This document shows, in pieces, positions 41,844 through 48,878 of a stretch of DNA of 57,686 nt. The position numbers were made by a program, and so were the translations under genes. The notes below the pieces were generated by a model. That model saw only the letters and a list, made by a program, of their open reading frames with translations. It made no database searches and was not told the DNA's origin. This stretch comes from a virus, in the IMG/VR virus record IMGVR_UViG_3300037245_000940, positions 1 through 57,686 of that record; one strand, 5' to 3'. The first letter of the stretch is position 1; every line of letters starts with the position of its first letter.

Positions 41844-41874
41844 TACCACCTGCACTTATTCTGTGCAGGTGGTA
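41844..41874 (-). terminator. 12-bp intergenic hairpin, minus-strand block
   Basis: TACCACCTGCAC (41844-41855), loop of 7, complement at 41863-41874. On the minus strand no U-run follows; on the plus strand GTGTTTTTAG does. Similar in placement to the hairpin at 14674-14700. Confidence 0.55.
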
Positions 41875-41881
41875 AGTGTTT

Positions 41882-42097
41882 TTAGATTTCTTCGATGATA
41901 AATAAGCAATTACCTGATGCGCTGATGATTTGACCGTCGTTTTCTATTACAGGATCGTTAGCAAAGCCTAAACGTTCTACTTCAGAAGCAAACCATGATC
42001 CTGATTCATTCCATCGACTGCATACACCACACATTGTTTCCATTGTATCTGATGCGTGATTCAAAAGAGCAGTTTTTAGTGTAATAAATGTATTCAT
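41882..42097 (-). CDS. Hypothetical protein, 71 aa
   Basis: ATG 42097 (MNTFITLKTALLNHASDTME) follows AAGGAG. The longer frame from 42178 is rejected because it translates the promoter. CGVCSRW is a Cys pair. Unknown. Confidence 0.62.
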   Translation of the reverse strand: MNTFITLKTALLNHASDTMETMCGVCSRWNESGSWFASEVERLGFANDPVIENDGQIISASGNCLFIIEEI

Positions 42098-42146
42098 CCT
42101 GTATTCTCCTTCTGTTGCTGTGTTGTTCCCTGTTTCCATAATCAGT

Positions 42147-42175
42147 AATTTATCAGAACCGATTAAACTTGTCAA
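42147..42175 (-). promoter_or_regulatory. Sigma70-type promoter, minus strand
   Basis: TTGACA (complement of 42170-42175), 17-bp spacer, TAAATT (complement of 42147-42152), followed by ACTGATTATGGAA as at the 14974 promoter. Confidence 0.82.
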
Positions 42176-42203
42176 CACTTTTTTTTATTTTATTTTAAAT
42201 AAA
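42168..42203 (-). repeat. 36-bp direct repeat, copy 2 (promoter upstream part)
   Basis: Identical to 41363-41398. Confidence 0.9.
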
Positions 42204-42342
42204 TTGTAAGGTGTTGTAATTATTCAGTTAATTTTGCATTTAAAAATATTCTTTTAATCTTTTGTTAATTTTGCTCATTAATTAACCTAAAAGATTAAAT
42301 AAAGCATAACCCTTCGTTTTTACAGAGAAAATAACTTTTAGA

Positions 42343-42371
42343 TTGACAAACAGGGGGCAATGTGAGATGAT
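42343..42371 (+). promoter_or_regulatory. Sigma70-type promoter of a small RNA
   Basis: TTGACA at 42343-42348, 17-bp spacer, GATGAT at 42366-42371. Only about 70 bases separate it from the terminator. Confidence 0.6.
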
Positions 42372-42377
42372 AAAACC

Positions 42378-42450
42378 TGTTCGGCCACTTACTTTCTTCT
42401 TTTTGTTCGCCCCTAGGTTACCTCCATTACCTAGGGGCGTTTCCTTTTCT
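42378..42450 (+). ncRNA. Candidate small RNA
   Basis: Begins about 7 bases after the -10 box and ends in an 11-bp hairpin (CGCCCCTAGGT, 42408-42418, with 42429-42439) followed by TTTCCTTTTCT. The region before the hairpin is single-stranded and C/U-rich (ACTTTCTTCTTTTTG), like an anti-Shine-Dalgarno-type seed. No start codon falls inside the predicted transcript. Confidence 0.55.
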
Positions 42451-42487
42451 ATACCATGCCAAATCAACAACGATGACCGCTGTGACG

Positions 42488-42548
42488 ATATCGCCCTATA
42501 AGACGATAGCTAGGATGATTGAATCATCGGATCGGTTTAGGGCGATAT
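42488..42548 (+). other. Nested inverted repeats
   Basis: ATATCGCCCTA (42488-42498) pairs with 42538-42548, and GATGATT (42514-42520) with AATCATC (42522-42528) inside it. No gene. Could be an RNA element or protein-binding cruciform. Confidence 0.5.
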
Positions 42549-42624
42549 GAGGCGAATCGATTAACTCTCAAAATAACTTGAATAAGGAGATCCACAAGAC
42601 AAACTTGTACGACCAACTGTAGTA

Positions 42625-42747
42625 TAAGAGGTTTTTTTCAAAAAACTTTTTAACTTCCATTTTTCAACTTACAACCTTACAACCTACAAAAACCTAGTAT
42701 ATAAGCAGGGTTAGAATGTAGGGAGCAAGGTCAAGTGTGGGCTTACA
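42625..42747 (+). repeat. Dispersed non-coding repeat, copy B
   Basis: Shares ordered blocks with 23311-23434: the poly-T/poly-A palindrome, CAACTTACAACCTTACAAC, AGTATATA and AATGTAGGGAGCAAGGTCAA. Its last 33 bases (42715-42747) form an inverted repeat with 42946-42978 with one mismatch. Confidence 0.85.
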
Positions 42748-42945
42748 AGTCTTATCTGGACTGCATAAAATATTAAGTTGGAGGTATCTTCGAGTAACCA
42801 CCTGTTGTTGCTCTGCTCTCTTGTGGAAATTATGCACCAAAGTATCTCAAAATAACTTAAAAATCGTCATAAGTACTTGATATAGTTGAAGATTTTTTTC
42901 GGCTCGTTTTGACCAACATAAAAATAAAAAAATATATGTAGGAAA

Positions 42946-42978
42946 TGTAAGCCCACACTCGACCTTGCTCCCTACATT
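42946..42978 (-). repeat. Inverted copy C of the 33-bp repeat core
   Basis: Reverse complement of 42715-42747 with one mismatch. The two copies face each other across about 200 bases. Confidence 0.9.
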
Positions 42979-43056
42979 TCGGCCTACATTCAGTTACATC
43001 TATATAGCCTTAAAACTCCATGATTCTAAAGGGTTTAAAAAAAATAAAAAAAAGTG

Positions 43057-43085
43057 TTGACAAATTTGTAAGGACTTTGTAAGAT
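43057..43085 (+). promoter_or_regulatory. Sigma70-type promoter
   Basis: TTGACA at 43057-43062, 17-bp spacer, TAAGAT at 43080-43085. It has the AAAAAAAGTGTTGACAAAT context common to this phage's promoters. Starts the 43130-45061 unit. Confidence 0.82.
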
Positions 43086-43129
43086 GTTGGGCATACAGGG
43101 TCTTATTTTTACAAAGAAGGGGTTAAACG

Positions 43130-43345
43130 ATGTATGATGTACAAATTCACTTTAAGTATGGATTTATTCTTGAGGCGTTTGATTTGAATAACGAAGATAC
43201 AGATAATTTGCTTAGAAAGTACAAACAATTCATAGGAGTTGCATCACAAGTACATGCAGTTGACACAGACCATTACTCATTTTGCATTGGTGATGGCTTA
43301 TTTGATTTCTGTAACGTAATCCTAATCACATACGTCAAGAGGTAA
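43130..43345 (+). CDS. Hypothetical protein, 71 aa
   Basis: AAGGGG before ATG. Small alpha/beta protein (YDVQIHFKYGFILEAFDLNNED). Unknown. Confidence 0.6.
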   Translation: MYDVQIHFKYGFILEAFDLNNEDTDNLLRKYKQFIGVASQVHAVDTDHYSFCIGDGLFDFCNVILITYVKR

Positions 43346-43349
43346 TACA

Positions 43350-43610
43350 ATGAACGACGCACTAAAAACAGTACAGCCGAATACAATCAAACCAGGGTAT
43401 AAGGTTCCTAAACAAAAACCACTCATTAATTTGCTTATAGAATTTAAACAACAGCTAAAAATTTGCGTAAACCTAAAAAGTGAAAATGAAAAGATACCTA
43501 ATCTGCCAAGAAATGAATATTTAGAAGGAAGATTAGACGCTCTAAAATATGTCATAGGTGAACTTAGTGAATGTTCACCAATCGGCGATCCGAGTGAAAC
43601 GTTAGCATAA
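43350..43610 (+). CDS. Hypothetical protein, 86 aa
   Basis: LEGRLDALKYVIGELSE near the C-terminus, helical. AAGAGG ribosome binding site. Unknown. Confidence 0.6.
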   Translation: MNDALKTVQPNTIKPGYKVPKQKPLINLLIEFKQQLKICVNLKSENEKIPNLPRNEYLEGRLDALKYVIGELSECSPIGDPSETLA

Positions 43611-43627
43611 TATAAGGAGTGGGTATA

Positions 43628-43852
43628 ATGGCAGTAAAAAGAGTTCCATTAAGCGAAATTAGCAGTGAACTTTGGAATACAATATCTGAAGCTTTGATTG
43701 GCGAAACAGAACCCAAAGTATATGCTGTATTAATGGCATCATTTGAAATGGTAATGATGACATTTACACAAGACATAATGCCAAACTATAATCAGTCTCG
43801 TATTATTCAGATTGGTTATAACTTTGCTTGTAAAAAGTTATCTAAACATTAA
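43628..43852 (+). CDS. Hypothetical protein, 74 aa
   Basis: ATG 43628 after AAGGAG, helical (LSEISSELWNTISEALIGETEPKVY). Unknown. Confidence 0.6.
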   Translation: MAVKRVPLSEISSELWNTISEALIGETEPKVYAVLMASFEMVMMTFTQDIMPNYNQSRIIQIGYNFACKKLSKH

Positions 43853-43883
43853 TGCAATGCACTAACCCAAGGAGAAAAGCACA

Positions 43884-44129
43884 ATGAAACTCTACACAAT
43901 AGAATACAATGCCAATTATCAATGGTTCGTATCATGCGACGGACAAAAAGTATCTGAATGCCAAGGGGGGTTTCAATACTCACCTGATTCAGAAACAATG
44001 ACAGACTCATTTGCAAACGATAGCAGTGCATCGTTCGCTGCTAAACAGTTAGCTTATGATTATTCAACTAGCAAGGTTGACAGTGTAGGTATGTATGATG
44101 GAACAGAGCTTATTAATGGGTTGATGTAG
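43884..44129 (+). CDS. Hypothetical protein, 81 aa
   Basis: AAGGAGA ribosome binding site. Beta start (KLYTIEYNANYQWFVSCDGQKV) and acidic Ser-rich middle. Unknown. Confidence 0.6.
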   Translation: MKLYTIEYNANYQWFVSCDGQKVSECQGGFQYSPDSETMTDSFANDSSASFAAKQLAYDYSTSKVDSVGMYDGTELINGLM

Positions 44130-44140
44130 GAGGTATTATA

Positions 44141-45061
44141 ATGCCAAGAATAGCATTCAGAAAAAATAATATCAGAAATTCAACCTTGCAGTTAGTAAGC
44201 CTGATTACTGATATTATAAGCAGCTATGATAAATTAGAAATAACTTTAACATTAAGACAGCTATATTATCAGCTTGTATCTCGTAACATAATTGCAAATA
44301 CAGATAAAGAATATCATAGATTGTCTGTATTAGTAACTAAAGCTAGATATAATGGGTACATTGATTGGGATAGCATAGAAGACAGAACAAGAAAACCAAT
44401 TATACCGAATGAGTTTAATAATCTTGATGAATTTTTATCATATACTAAATACTGGTATGAATTAGATTATTGGAAAGGGCAATCCTTTAGACCTGAAATA
44501 TGGGTAGAAAAAGAAGCACTATCTAATATCTGTTTGAAGGCAGTTGAAGGCTTACACGTACCTGTATGCGTTAATAAAGGCTATTGTTCTGCTTCTACAA
44601 TGTATAATAATGCAATGAGGATAAAGGAGCACTTACAAAACTGCGAAGATGTAACCATCTTTTATCTAGGCGATCATGATCCTAGTGGATTGCATATGGT
44701 AGAGGATATTCGTAATAGGATGACAGAATTTTTATCTAGGATTAGCGGTGAGGATTATAACTTTGATAAGTATAGAAACTTTAAAGTTATACCCTTAGCA
44801 TTGAATATGGATCAAGTTAACGAGTTTTCATTGCCTGAAAATCCTACTAAGCTATCAGATACAAGGGCACAAAAATATATAGATGAATTTGGTTATAGTA
44901 GTTGGGAATTAGACGCTCTAAGTCCTGAATACATGATAGAGTTAATAAAAACATCTATAGAAGCTGAAATTAACGATATAGATGCTTGGAATGATATGAA
45001 GGCTAAAGAAAAGCATGATATTACTAAGCTTGTTGATTTTGCTAATAATGCAAGTGAATAA
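44141..45061 (+). CDS. Spo11/topoisomerase VI A-like protein with TOPRIM domain
   Basis: 306 residues. LTLRQLYYQLVSRN (36-49) resembles the winged-helix region of Spo11/Top6A that carries the DNA-cleaving Tyr (here Tyr42 or Tyr43 after the conserved Arg39). The TOPRIM part follows: EIWVEKEALSNI with Glu123, and FYLGDHDPSGLHM with Asp178-x-Asp180, the metal-binding DxD. Top6A makes double-strand breaks with a GHKL partner, and no Top6B is visible here. Could act in DNA processing, recombination or topology. It runs up to the MuF gene, which comes from the other strand. Confidence 0.65.
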   Translation: MPRIAFRKNNIRNSTLQLVSLITDIISSYDKLEITLTLRQLYYQLVSRNIIANTDKEYHRLSVLVTKARYNGYIDWDSIEDRTRKPIIPNEFNNLDEFLSYTKYWYELDYWKGQSFRPEIWVEKEALSNICLKAVEGLHVPVCVNKGYCSASTMYNNAMRIKEHLQNCEDVTIFYLGDHDPSGLHMVEDIRNRMTEFLSRISGEDYNFDKYRNFKVIPLALNMDQVNEFSLPENPTKLSDTRAQKYIDEFGYSSWELDALSPEYMIELIKTSIEAEINDIDAWNDMKAKEKHDITKLVDFANNASE

Positions 45062-45063
45062 TA

Positions 45064-46296
45064 TTAATAATTCCGAAAAGCAAGCAGAGCCTTAACCTTA
45101 CCATCAGGAGAAAGTACAACATAGATAATAGTACATCGACAATTAGGGTGCACAGGTGGTACCAATACATTAGGTACCCTGTTAGTTAAACCAGGAAAGG
45201 TTTGATCTACACCTACTGATTTATTATTAAGTGGACCGCAAAAAGGGCACACTCTTTCATCTTCGGCTGTTCTAAATACCTTGATAATAGGATCAGTGAT
45301 TAACCCTTGCTCTTGATATTGCTTAATACCTTCAAGGCTACCATGATTATACGCAAAGCTTGTCTCTGTTCTAGCTATTCTTAATGATCTTGCTCGATTA
45401 AGCCTAGCAGAATAGTTCTGTACTTGACGTTCAATGTGCTTATCACTTTTACCTGCATCTATTAAGCGTTGTCTTAATTTAGCAACTGCACCTTCTTCTT
45501 TTTCAGTTAATCCGATAATAGGTCTTAAATATCTACCCATTTCTGTCGGCCCCATGCCTTCACCGATACCTAGCCTTTTTATGACATTTTTAACTGCTTT
45601 GGTTTGCTCTAATGATAGATTGACAGTTAATTCAGCACCTCTAGTAGCTACCCATGATTCGAGCCTAGCGGCTGTCTCTGGAAACTTAATGGGTATTCCG
45701 AATGATGCTGTTACTTCCTCAGAAACAATCGTCATGCCCTTACGATGTAATTCTCTCCATTCAGGTTCTAACTCATTATTAATAAGCTTAGAATAGTCTT
45801 CTTTCCAATCGTCCATCCATTTTTGAGATATCTGCCCTGTTGATATACTGTTTCGTATCTCTTCAAACTTAATAGCATCTCTTTGTGCATTCCAAGTACT
45901 AACTAAGAATCTTTGTATTTTCTTTTCAGGTCCCTTAACAGCGTTTACTAATACCTTTTCAACGTCCCTGGTATTAATTGGGATAGGTTTTAAATAAGAT
46001 GGATAACCTACAGGTACTTTAGGTTTAGCAGTGCGCTGCAATCCCTGTGTAGGGTTTCTTATATTAGGGCGCTCTAAAGGACTTACTAAGTCCCTACCAT
46101 ATGGGTCTGCTTTTGGTATTATATCAAGGATATCTTTTGAGTCTATGTCAAGTTCTGTAATCAATGTACCATGTGTTAAAGACAACTCTCTTACTATAGA
46201 TCCATCTTTTAACAATAAAGATATTTTTTCAGACGTTATATCTTGATATAGATTGTATTTTTCTACTAGATGTTCTTCTACTTTAATAACTCTCAT
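45064..46296 (-). CDS. MuF / SPP1 gp7-like head morphogenesis protein
   Basis: 410 residues. The C-terminal region LRIARTETSFAYNHGSLEGIKQY...DERVCPFCGPLNNKSV...VPPVHPNCRCTIIYVV is the MuF signature (R-x-E-T, C-x2-C and P-P-x-HPNCRC). A minor head protein bound to the portal and possibly ejected. It follows the portal with a one-base overlap. Both are on the opposite strand to terminase and capsid. Confidence 0.9.
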   Translation of the reverse strand: MRVIKVEEHLVEKYNLYQDITSEKISLLLKDGSIVRELSLTHGTLITELDIDSKDILDIIPKADPYGRDLVSPLERPNIRNPTQGLQRTAKPKVPVGYPSYLKPIPINTRDVEKVLVNAVKGPEKKIQRFLVSTWNAQRDAIKFEEIRNSISTGQISQKWMDDWKEDYSKLINNELEPEWRELHRKGMTIVSEEVTASFGIPIKFPETAARLESWVATRGAELTVNLSLEQTKAVKNVIKRLGIGEGMGPTEMGRYLRPIIGLTEKEEGAVAKLRQRLIDAGKSDKHIERQVQNYSARLNRARSLRIARTETSFAYNHGSLEGIKQYQEQGLITDPIIKVFRTAEDERVCPFCGPLNNKSVGVDQTFPGLTNRVPNVLVPPVHPNCRCTIIYVVLSPDGKVKALLAFRNY

Positions 46297-47606
46297 TAAA
46301 GCTCTGTACTATCTGGATCTAATCCCTGAATGATAGACTCTGTAGTAGCATTACTATTCGGCATGAAAGAAATATCGTCACCATTAAATCGTTCGATATT
46401 GAGATTTAACAATTGATTAATAAGATTAAATGGTACACCTACATTGCTTAATGCTGTCATTTGCTTTAGCTTTTCGGTAAAAGCAGCTCGAAGTGCAGGG
46501 ATATTAGTAAGCTCATACTCGATTCGAAAAGGTTCTGCAAAGTCTAAATTAAAAGAGTGTTGATATCCATCTCTAATACTGTCAAGATAGGGTATAATTA
46601 AATCTTCCCAATATGTTAATCGTACAGTGTCCATTTTAAAGTTACTAGTATCATCAAGACCAACTAAGGCAGGATGCACATTAAACACTGAGCAAATTCT
46701 TTTACCACTCCATTTTTGAGTTTCTACGAAGTCTAATTCTTTCATACTACTTGTAAAGTTTTCGTATGTTGCGTCACTACCCATAATAATAGGCAATCCT
46801 GCATTATCAGGACCAGATACAGAATCTCTCAACATTGCCTTAGCAATATCAAATTGACTTTTAGACATATCATTTTTAAAACTTAACATTCCATCAGGTA
46901 ACGTTTTATTAGTAATTGCATTTCGATTAAACAAAATACTATCAACATCGGTATCAGTTAGCAGAGATGCTGCTTTAAGTGGCGATGTTCCCCATGTAGG
47001 TTCATTAGGATCAGGGAACATAAAATGGATTACATCGTTTACAGGTAATGTAACAACACTATCACCTACAGTGAATTCATAACCTGATATATATTTAGTA
47101 GAATCTAATACAGGTTTAACGTTATCAGGTCTAAATATCCATAATTGCAAAGGTTCTTGAACACGTTCGCCTAACACATTGGTTATAATATCACCTGCTC
47201 TTACTTTATATATAAGAGCGTTTCCACCTAAGTTTAAATAAGCAGCATTAAATTCTTGTTGTAAAGCCCATGTTTGAAACTCATTAGGAGATAATAAAAG
47301 CTTATTTAATGGATGTTCTGGGTTAACTATCCATGAATCACCTTGCAAGGTCTTAACATTCCACTTAACACTAGCAGCACTTGTCATAATAGATTTAATG
47401 CAAGCATAAACGAATGTACTTGAATTAAATCCATTAGTAACAGCATCTTCAGTAGACCAATCGGACACAATAGCTTTGCCACTATCGGCAGAAGGAACAT
47501 ACCCTATACCTGTAGGAAACTCCTTTATCCATTTAGGATCTTCTCTTTTATCACTAACATTATCATTATTGTTACCAGTTGTAATATTTAATCCCCAAAT
47601 TTTCAT
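46296..47606 (-). CDS. Portal protein, HK97 family
   Basis: 436 residues. VYACIKSIMTSAASVKWNV, LLLSPNEFQTWALQQEFNAAYLNLGGNALIYKVR, DVIHFMFPDPNEPTWGTSPLKAASL and FNVHPALVGLDDTSNFK...YWEDLIIPYLDSIRDGYQH are the usual HK97-type portal segments. Forms the dodecameric DNA channel. Located on the minus strand, unlike terL and the protease. Confidence 0.93.
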   Translation of the reverse strand: MKIWGLNITTGNNNDNVSDKREDPKWIKEFPTGIGYVPSADSGKAIVSDWSTEDAVTNGFNSSTFVYACIKSIMTSAASVKWNVKTLQGDSWIVNPEHPLNKLLLSPNEFQTWALQQEFNAAYLNLGGNALIYKVRAGDIITNVLGERVQEPLQLWIFRPDNVKPVLDSTKYISGYEFTVGDSVVTLPVNDVIHFMFPDPNEPTWGTSPLKAASLLTDTDVDSILFNRNAITNKTLPDGMLSFKNDMSKSQFDIAKAMLRDSVSGPDNAGLPIIMGSDATYENFTSSMKELDFVETQKWSGKRICSVFNVHPALVGLDDTSNFKMDTVRLTYWEDLIIPYLDSIRDGYQHSFNLDFAEPFRIEYELTNIPALRAAFTEKLKQMTALSNVGVPFNLINQLLNLNIERFNGDDISFMPNSNATTESIIQGLDPDSTEL

Positions 47607-47653
47607 AGCCTACCCTAAGAAGTTATAAAAACATAATAACATAAAAAAAATAG

Positions 47654-47682
47654 TTGACAAGTGTTTTCTTATATGAAAGAAT
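47654..47682 (+). promoter_or_regulatory. Sigma70-type promoter, start of the virion operon
   Basis: TTGACA at 47654-47659, 17-bp spacer, AAGAAT at 47677-47682. Stands between the divergent portal gene and the protease gene. The -10 box is weak, so an activator is possible. Confidence 0.62.
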
Positions 47683-47708
47683 AAAAAAACAAATAGCAAG
47701 GAATAGAA

Positions 47709-48866
47709 ATGTTTCATAAAGCGATAAAGAATGTAGAAACTAAATTAGATAATAATGGTAGAGAGCTTACAGCTTATGCTAGTACGTTTGGTAATGTTGA
47801 TAGAGCTAATGATAGAGTAATCAAAGGCGCATTTAGTAAGACAATCGCTGAAGGTTTCGATGCTCCTATAAAGAATGGTAGACCTTCAAAGATTAAAGTA
47901 TTATGGCAGCATGATTCACGTATGCCGTTTGGTATTCCGAAACATATAGAAGAAGATTCAACAGGATTATTAACTGTTACAACTATTAGTAATACACAAG
48001 AGAATAAAGATAGAATAGAATATATTAAAGATGGTGTAGTTTCTCAAATGTCAATAGGATATACTCCGATAAAATCTAAACAAGCAGAAGATTTAGATAA
48101 TGTTTACGATTTAACAGAATTAGAATTACATGAATACAGTGCAGTTACATTTGCTTGCAACGAAGCAGCAGATATATTAGGCATTAAACGATACAAAGCG
48201 ATCAAGGACCAACTACACAAAACAGGTGAAGCAAATCCAGATATCTTAGATATGTTATTAAACATATTAACTAAAGCAAACAGTATTCAGTTTGATACTA
48301 AAGACGTTATAAAGTACCAGGATTTAAAGTTAGCTGATAGAGATAGCGATTTTGATCCTACTGAAGCTATAAAACACGTTGATGAATGGGCCGATGTATT
48401 AGTTAAAGGACCAGAGGAGAAATACTTTGAAGCATTCTTATATTTTAATACTGATTCGAGCGATAACAAAAGCGCTTACAAAATCCAGATAGGTGATATC
48501 GTAAACGAGAAATTATTAGCAATCCCAAAGGCTATCTTTGAAGCTGCTAATATAATCAATGAAAATAGATTAGAATTGTCTGAAAAAGATATAAACGATT
48601 TAAAGAAGCATTTGTCTAAGTATTATAAGAAAATGCGTAAACAGTTTGATGATGATACTATATTAGAACCTTGGAAGGAAAAAACTGAAGAGTTAGACTT
48701 TGCAAGTTTAAATGATATGGTATTTAAGTGTAATGGTATGTTAGAATCACTCATTGAGAAAACAAAGCCGGGTAAAACCACTTTGAAGAACGATGAGCCG
48801 ATAGGCATAATCGAATTAAATGATTATAACGAAAAAACCAAAAGCTTAGTTGATAAACTAGGTTAA
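47709..48866 (+). CDS. Prohead protease with C-terminal scaffold-like extension
   Basis: 385 residues. Residues 1-~160 are the caudoviral HK97-type protease: TAYASTFGNVDRANDRVIKGAF, VLWQHD with His68, and VSQMSIGYTP with the catalytic Ser (112 or 115), then ELHEYSAVTFACN. Residues ~175-385 are long charged helices, suitable for an internal scaffold that is degraded during maturation. Followed by the capsid gene. Confidence 0.88.
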   Translation: MFHKAIKNVETKLDNNGRELTAYASTFGNVDRANDRVIKGAFSKTIAEGFDAPIKNGRPSKIKVLWQHDSRMPFGIPKHIEEDSTGLLTVTTISNTQENKDRIEYIKDGVVSQMSIGYTPIKSKQAEDLDNVYDLTELELHEYSAVTFACNEAADILGIKRYKAIKDQLHKTGEANPDILDMLLNILTKANSIQFDTKDVIKYQDLKLADRDSDFDPTEAIKHVDEWADVLVKGPEEKYFEAFLYFNTDSSDNKSAYKIQIGDIVNEKLLAIPKAIFEAANIINENRLELSEKDINDLKKHLSKYYKKMRKQFDDDTILEPWKEKTEELDFASLNDMVFKCNGMLESLIEKTKPGKTTLKNDEPIGIIELNDYNEKTKSLVDKLG

Positions 48867-48878
48867 GGAGCAATCACA

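Larger units (their letters stand above)
42204..43129. other. Large non-coding region, candidate replication origin or control region
   Basis: About 0.9 kb with no supported gene. It holds, in order, a promoter-plus-terminator small RNA (42343-42450), a structured hairpin element (42488-42548), repeat copy B (42625-42747), inverted copy C (42946-42978), and a plus-strand promoter (43057). A 14-bp direct repeat TCTCAAAATAACTT also occurs at about 42567 and 42842. Divergent transcription leaves this region on both sides, as is common for phage origins. Confidence 0.5.

Noticed and set aside
41844-41874. Standard rho-independent terminator on the minus strand
   Set aside because: The stem is perfect, but the minus-strand sequence after it lacks a U-run; a T-run occurs only on the opposite strand.
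42282-42470. 62-residue minus-strand open frame
   Set aside because: It runs through the terminator hairpin at 42408-42439, has no ribosome binding site, and lies opposite a promoter/terminator unit.
42367-42501. 44-residue plus-strand open frame starting ATGATAAAACC
   Set aside because: Its start codon lies within the -10 box of the small-RNA promoter, so it would not be on the transcript, and it translates a terminator.
23286-42978. CRISPR array
   Set aside because: The repeats found are few, irregularly spaced or inverted, and have no uniform spacers. No cas genes are present.
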